Shown piece after piece: positions 29,585-31,557 of a DNA stretch of 31,557 nt. Both the position numbers and the translations under genes were made by a program. Source of the stretch: Pseudomonadota bacterium. Its GTDB lineage: Bacteria > Pseudomonadota > Gammaproteobacteria > Xanthomonadales > Xanthomonadaceae. The notes below the pieces were generated by a model, which was not told the DNA's origin, did not search any database, and saw only the letters and a program-made list of their open reading frames with translations. Every line of letters begins with the position of its first letter. Within the stretch, counting starts at the first letter, position 1. Where the stretch lies: positions 1 through 31,557 of the forward strand of contig JAEWJB010000126.1 in assembly GCA_023386795.1 (NCBI GenBank), read 5' to 3'.

Positions 29585-30073
29585 ATGCTGCTTCGCCGCC
29601 TGCCCTGCCTCCTGCTGCTCCTGGTGCCGCTGCTGGCGCTGGCCGCCGAGCACGCCCCGCACCTGCTGCGCCCCGGCCTGTACGCCGGTGGCCAACCTGA
29701 TGAAACGCAGTTGCGCGCTCTGGCCGCGCAAGGCGTCACCACCGTGATCGACCTGCGTGGCGCCGACGAAACCCGTGGCTACGCGGAAGCCGATTTCGCC
29801 CGCCAACTGGGCCTGCGATATGTCGCCCTGCCGGTGGCCGGCGCACAGGACATCACGCCCGCGAAGGCAGCCGACCTCCAGCGCGCGCTCGACGCTGCGC
29901 AGGGCCCGGTGCTGCTGCACTGCGCTTCGGGAAACCGCGTGGGGGCACTGCTGGCGCTCTCGGCGCGCGCACGCGGGGCCAGCCCGGAAGAAGCCCTGGC
30001 CGAAGGCCGTGCCGCCGGGCTGGGCTCGCTGGAACCGACCGTGCGCGCGCAACTGCAAGACCCTCACCCCTAG
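29585..30073 (+). CDS. Exported PTP-like protein (DUF442-type, CX4R loop)
   Basis: The 162-residue product starts with a signal peptide (MLLRRLPCLLLLLVPLLALA-AE), so it is periplasmic. The rest has a protein tyrosine phosphatase-like fold: RPGLYAGGQPDETQLRALAA, VTTVIDLRGADETRGY and the phosphate loop LLHCASGNRVG, with Cys113 and Arg118. The spacing is C-x4-R, not the C-x5-R of true PTPs; this shorter loop is seen in DUF442 (beta-lactamase hydrolase-like) and rhodanese-type proteins. Sulfur transfer or persulfide chemistry is as likely as phosphatase activity. ATG 29585 has GAGGA upstream and follows dnaG by 9 bp. Confidence 0.87.
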   Translation: MLLRRLPCLLLLLVPLLALAAEHAPHLLRPGLYAGGQPDETQLRALAAQGVTTVIDLRGADETRGYAEADFARQLGLRYVALPVAGAQDITPAKAADLQRALDAAQGPVLLHCASGNRVGALLALSARARGASPEEALAEGRAAGLGSLEPTVRAQLQDPHP

Positions 30074-30118
30074 GCGCGTCGAACCGGTGATCCTTTCCCC
30101 CCAGCTCCTGGTATCACG

Positions 30119-31105
30119 ATGAAGTCATGGCTGGCGCGCCTGCGCCTGGATCCGTTTACCCTCGCGCTGCTCGGCACCATCACCCTGGCCTCGCTGCTGC
30201 CGGTGCGCGGCACCGCTGCCGCGCTGATGGACGACGCCACCGACCTGGCGATCGCCGCCCTGTTCTTCCTGCATGGCGCGCGTCTCTCGCGTGAAGCAGT
30301 GCGTGCAGGCGCACTGCACTGGCGCCTGCACCTGACCATCCTGGCCTGCACGTTCGTGCTGTATCCCCTGCTGGGCCTGCTGACCCGGCCGCTCGCGCAC
30401 ACCTTGCTCACGCCGGAGCTGTTCATCGGCGTGCTGTTCCTGTGCGCGCTGCCCTCCACGGTGCAGTCATCCATCGCCTTTACCTCCATGGCCGGCGGCA
30501 ACGTGCCCGCTGCGGTGGTGAGCGCCTCGCTGTCGAGCCTACTGGGTGTGTTCCTGACGCCGCTGCTGATGGGCGTGCTGGTAGGTGCGCAGGGCGGAAT
30601 GGCGCATCCGTTCGAGGCGATCGGCAAGATCCTGCTGCAATTGCTGGTGCCGTTCGTCGCCGGGCACCTGCTGCGGCCATGGATAGGTGGCTGGGTTGAG
30701 CGGCGGCGCGCGATCCTGCGCTATACCGACCAGGGCACGATCCTGCTGGTGGTCTACACGGCCTTCAGCGCGGCAGTGAACGAGGGGCTCTGGCACAAGA
30801 CGCCCGTGCCGGCGCTGCTGGCGGTGGCGGGTTTTGCGATTGTGCTGCTGGCGGTGGCCATGACGTTGATCACCTTCATCGCGCGGCGACTGGGGTTTTC
30901 GCGGGAGGATGAGATCCCGATCGTGTTCTGCGGCTCGAAGAAGAGCCTGGCCACGGGCGTGCCGATGGCGAAGGTGATGTTCTCGGCAGGAAGCCTGGGG
31001 GCGATCGTGTTGCCGATCATGATCTATCACCAGATACAGCTGATCGTGTGTGCCGTGGTGGCGCAGCGGTATGCGCGGGAGGGGCGGCAGCGCGCGGGCG
31101 GGTGA
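30119..31105 (+). CDS. Bile acid:sodium symporter family transporter (SBF-like, YfeH type)
   Basis: The 328-residue protein has about nine to ten membrane helices and the features of the SBF-like branch of the BASS family: ALFFLHGARLSREAVRAG, LPSTVQSSIAFTSMAGGNVP (the crossover-helix region), GHLLRPWIGGWVERRR and FCGSKKSLATGVPMAKVMF, the second crossover motif. Substrate is unknown; organic anions with sodium are usual. No strong ribosome site is visible before ATG 30119. It lies 45 bp after the PTP-like gene on the same strand. Confidence 0.92.
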   Translation: MKSWLARLRLDPFTLALLGTITLASLLPVRGTAAALMDDATDLAIAALFFLHGARLSREAVRAGALHWRLHLTILACTFVLYPLLGLLTRPLAHTLLTPELFIGVLFLCALPSTVQSSIAFTSMAGGNVPAAVVSASLSSLLGVFLTPLLMGVLVGAQGGMAHPFEAIGKILLQLLVPFVAGHLLRPWIGGWVERRRAILRYTDQGTILLVVYTAFSAAVNEGLWHKTPVPALLAVAGFAIVLLAVAMTLITFIARRLGFSREDEIPIVFCGSKKSLATGVPMAKVMFSAGSLGAIVLPIMIYHQIQLIVCAVVAQRYAREGRQRAGG

Positions 31106-31201
31106 TCCGGGCTTTCTGCCGGGTTGTCGGTGGCTGTCTGTTTTTCGGTGGTGCGGTTGTGGTGTGTGTGCGGTGGGTGGCGATGCCTTGCGGTGCGGGC
31201 C

Positions 31202-31303
31202 CCGGCCTGGCGGATAGGTCCGTCGCGGCTCGGTCAGACATCCTGTCTGACTCGCCGCCGCGGGCCATCCATGGCCCGCTGACGAACCTATCCGCCAGAC
31301 CGG
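31202..31303. repeat. Nested three-stem palindromic element
   Basis: An outer stem pairs CTGGCGGATAGGT (31207-31219) with ACCTATCCGCCAG (31286-31298), continued outward by CCGG/CCGG and inward by CGTC/GACG. It encloses two perfect hairpins: GTCAGACA-TCC-TGTCTGAC (31233-31251) and GCGGGCCAT-CC-ATGGCCCGC (31260-31279). The whole would fold as a three-way junction in RNA or extruded DNA. No coding sequence overlaps it. Confidence 0.85.
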
Positions 31304-31420
31304 CGCCAGGCGCCTCCGTGTTCCCTCTTCGATTGCGTCGCGCGGAGGGTGGGAGGGGATGGGAAAGCCTTCCGCTGGGCCTCTGCATCCCTCGACATTC
31401 CCCATTGCCTTGCGCTTCCG

Positions 31421-31444
31421 GTCGCGGCTGAAGCCGCTCCTACA
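31421..31444 (+). repeat. REP-like short palindromic repeat, copy 3
   Basis: It is identical over 24 bases to the copy at 17-40 and in the same orientation. It lies 118 bp past the nested palindrome in the non-coding region after the transporter gene. Confidence 0.85.
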
Positions 31445-31507
31445 GAGATCATTCGATGCGTGGCGCGCCGTGAGTGCGCGAATGATGTGTCGTCCGGTCG
31501 AAGGGAT

Positions 31508-31554
31508 CTGGGGGGCTTCCGGGGGGGGGGCCCGTTGGGGCCCCAGTCCCCCAG
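31508..31554. other. G-rich double-stem hairpin at window edge
   Basis: CTGGGGG (31508-31514) pairs with CCCCCAG (31548-31554), and inside it GGGGCCC (31527-31533) pairs with GGGCCCC (31538-31544) over GTTG. A run of ten G (31521-31530) is included. It may be the end of a larger structure cut by the window border, or a terminator-like or G-quadruplex-prone element. Confidence 0.55.
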
Positions 31555-31557
31555 GGT

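Larger units (their letters stand above)
31106..31557. other. 452-bp non-coding region, structure-rich
   Basis: No convincing gene is present; the short open readings here lack ribosome sites and have the composition of shadows. The region starts with 77 bases without a single A (31106-31182), continues with a nested palindrome (31202-31303), a G-rich stretch, a REP-like copy (31421-31444) and a G-rich hairpin at the very edge. It separates the transporter gene from whatever follows. Confidence 0.75.

Noticed and set aside
1..31557. CRISPR arrays, prophage, transposases, tRNA or rRNA genes
   Set aside because: No regularly spaced direct repeats, no integrase or transposase motifs, and no cloverleaf or rRNA sequence were seen on either strand.

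Overview
This is a GC-rich chromosomal window that looks like a member of the Xanthomonadaceae/Lysobacteraceae (Pseudoxanthomonas, Lysobacter, Luteimonas or Stenotrophomonas relatives). The reasons are an Oar-type TonB-dependent receptor, many short signal-peptide proteins of the kind seen in this family, rpsU-yqeY-yihY-dnaG in one neighbourhood, and three copies of a short intergenic palindrome (core GCGGCTTCAGCCGC) typical of gammaproteobacteria of this group. No tRNA, rRNA, CRISPR array, transposase, integrase or phage gene was seen. The exact genus is not decidable from what I can read.

Layout: 73-3256 (minus) holds a 2-oxoadipate dioxygenase/decarboxylase, a small exported protein paired with a HAD hydrolase, and an exported EF-hand protein with its own terminator. 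3474-11056 (minus) is a run of a small membrane protein, a CPXCG zinc-ribbon-like protein, a VanX-type D-Ala-D-Ala dipeptidase, a class C beta-lactamase-like serine hydrolase, a 1009-residue Oar-type TonB receptor and an exported transglutaminase-like protein. Facing away from it, 11156-16668 (plus) encodes an exported SH3-NlpC/P60 endopeptidase, an L-Ala-D/L-Glu epimerase, a MurR/RpiR-type regulator, an L,D-transpeptidase-fold protein and an APC amino-acid permease.

Together these two arms look like one divergent locus for taking up and breaking down peptidoglycan stem peptides: cleavage at gamma-D-Glu bonds, epimerisation of L-Ala-D-Glu, hydrolysis of D-Ala-D-Ala, and import of products. 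The 99-bp divergent spacer carries two related AT-rich palindromes three helical turns apart, and the regulator's SIS domain appears to lack the usual phosphosugar-binding serines. This is the most interesting system in the window.

16756-19754 holds small membrane and hypothetical genes, a PQQ-dependent aldose-type dehydrogenase and a YciI-like protein whose stop codon lies inside a REP-like repeat. 19819-24859 (minus) holds a GH3 glycosidase with a LacI-type palindrome at its promoter, an MscS-family (YbdG-like) channel, folB and tsaD. 24980-31105 (mostly plus) is a variant macromolecular-synthesis region: rpsU with a textbook promoter and a possible switching leader hairpin, yqeY, an opposite-strand exported protein, yihY, dnaG, then a PTP-like protein and a bile acid:sodium symporter family transporter. 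rpoD is not within the window. 31106-31557 is non-coding and structurally rich: a 77-base stretch without A, a 102-bp nested three-stem palindrome, a REP-like copy, and a G10-containing hairpin at the edge.
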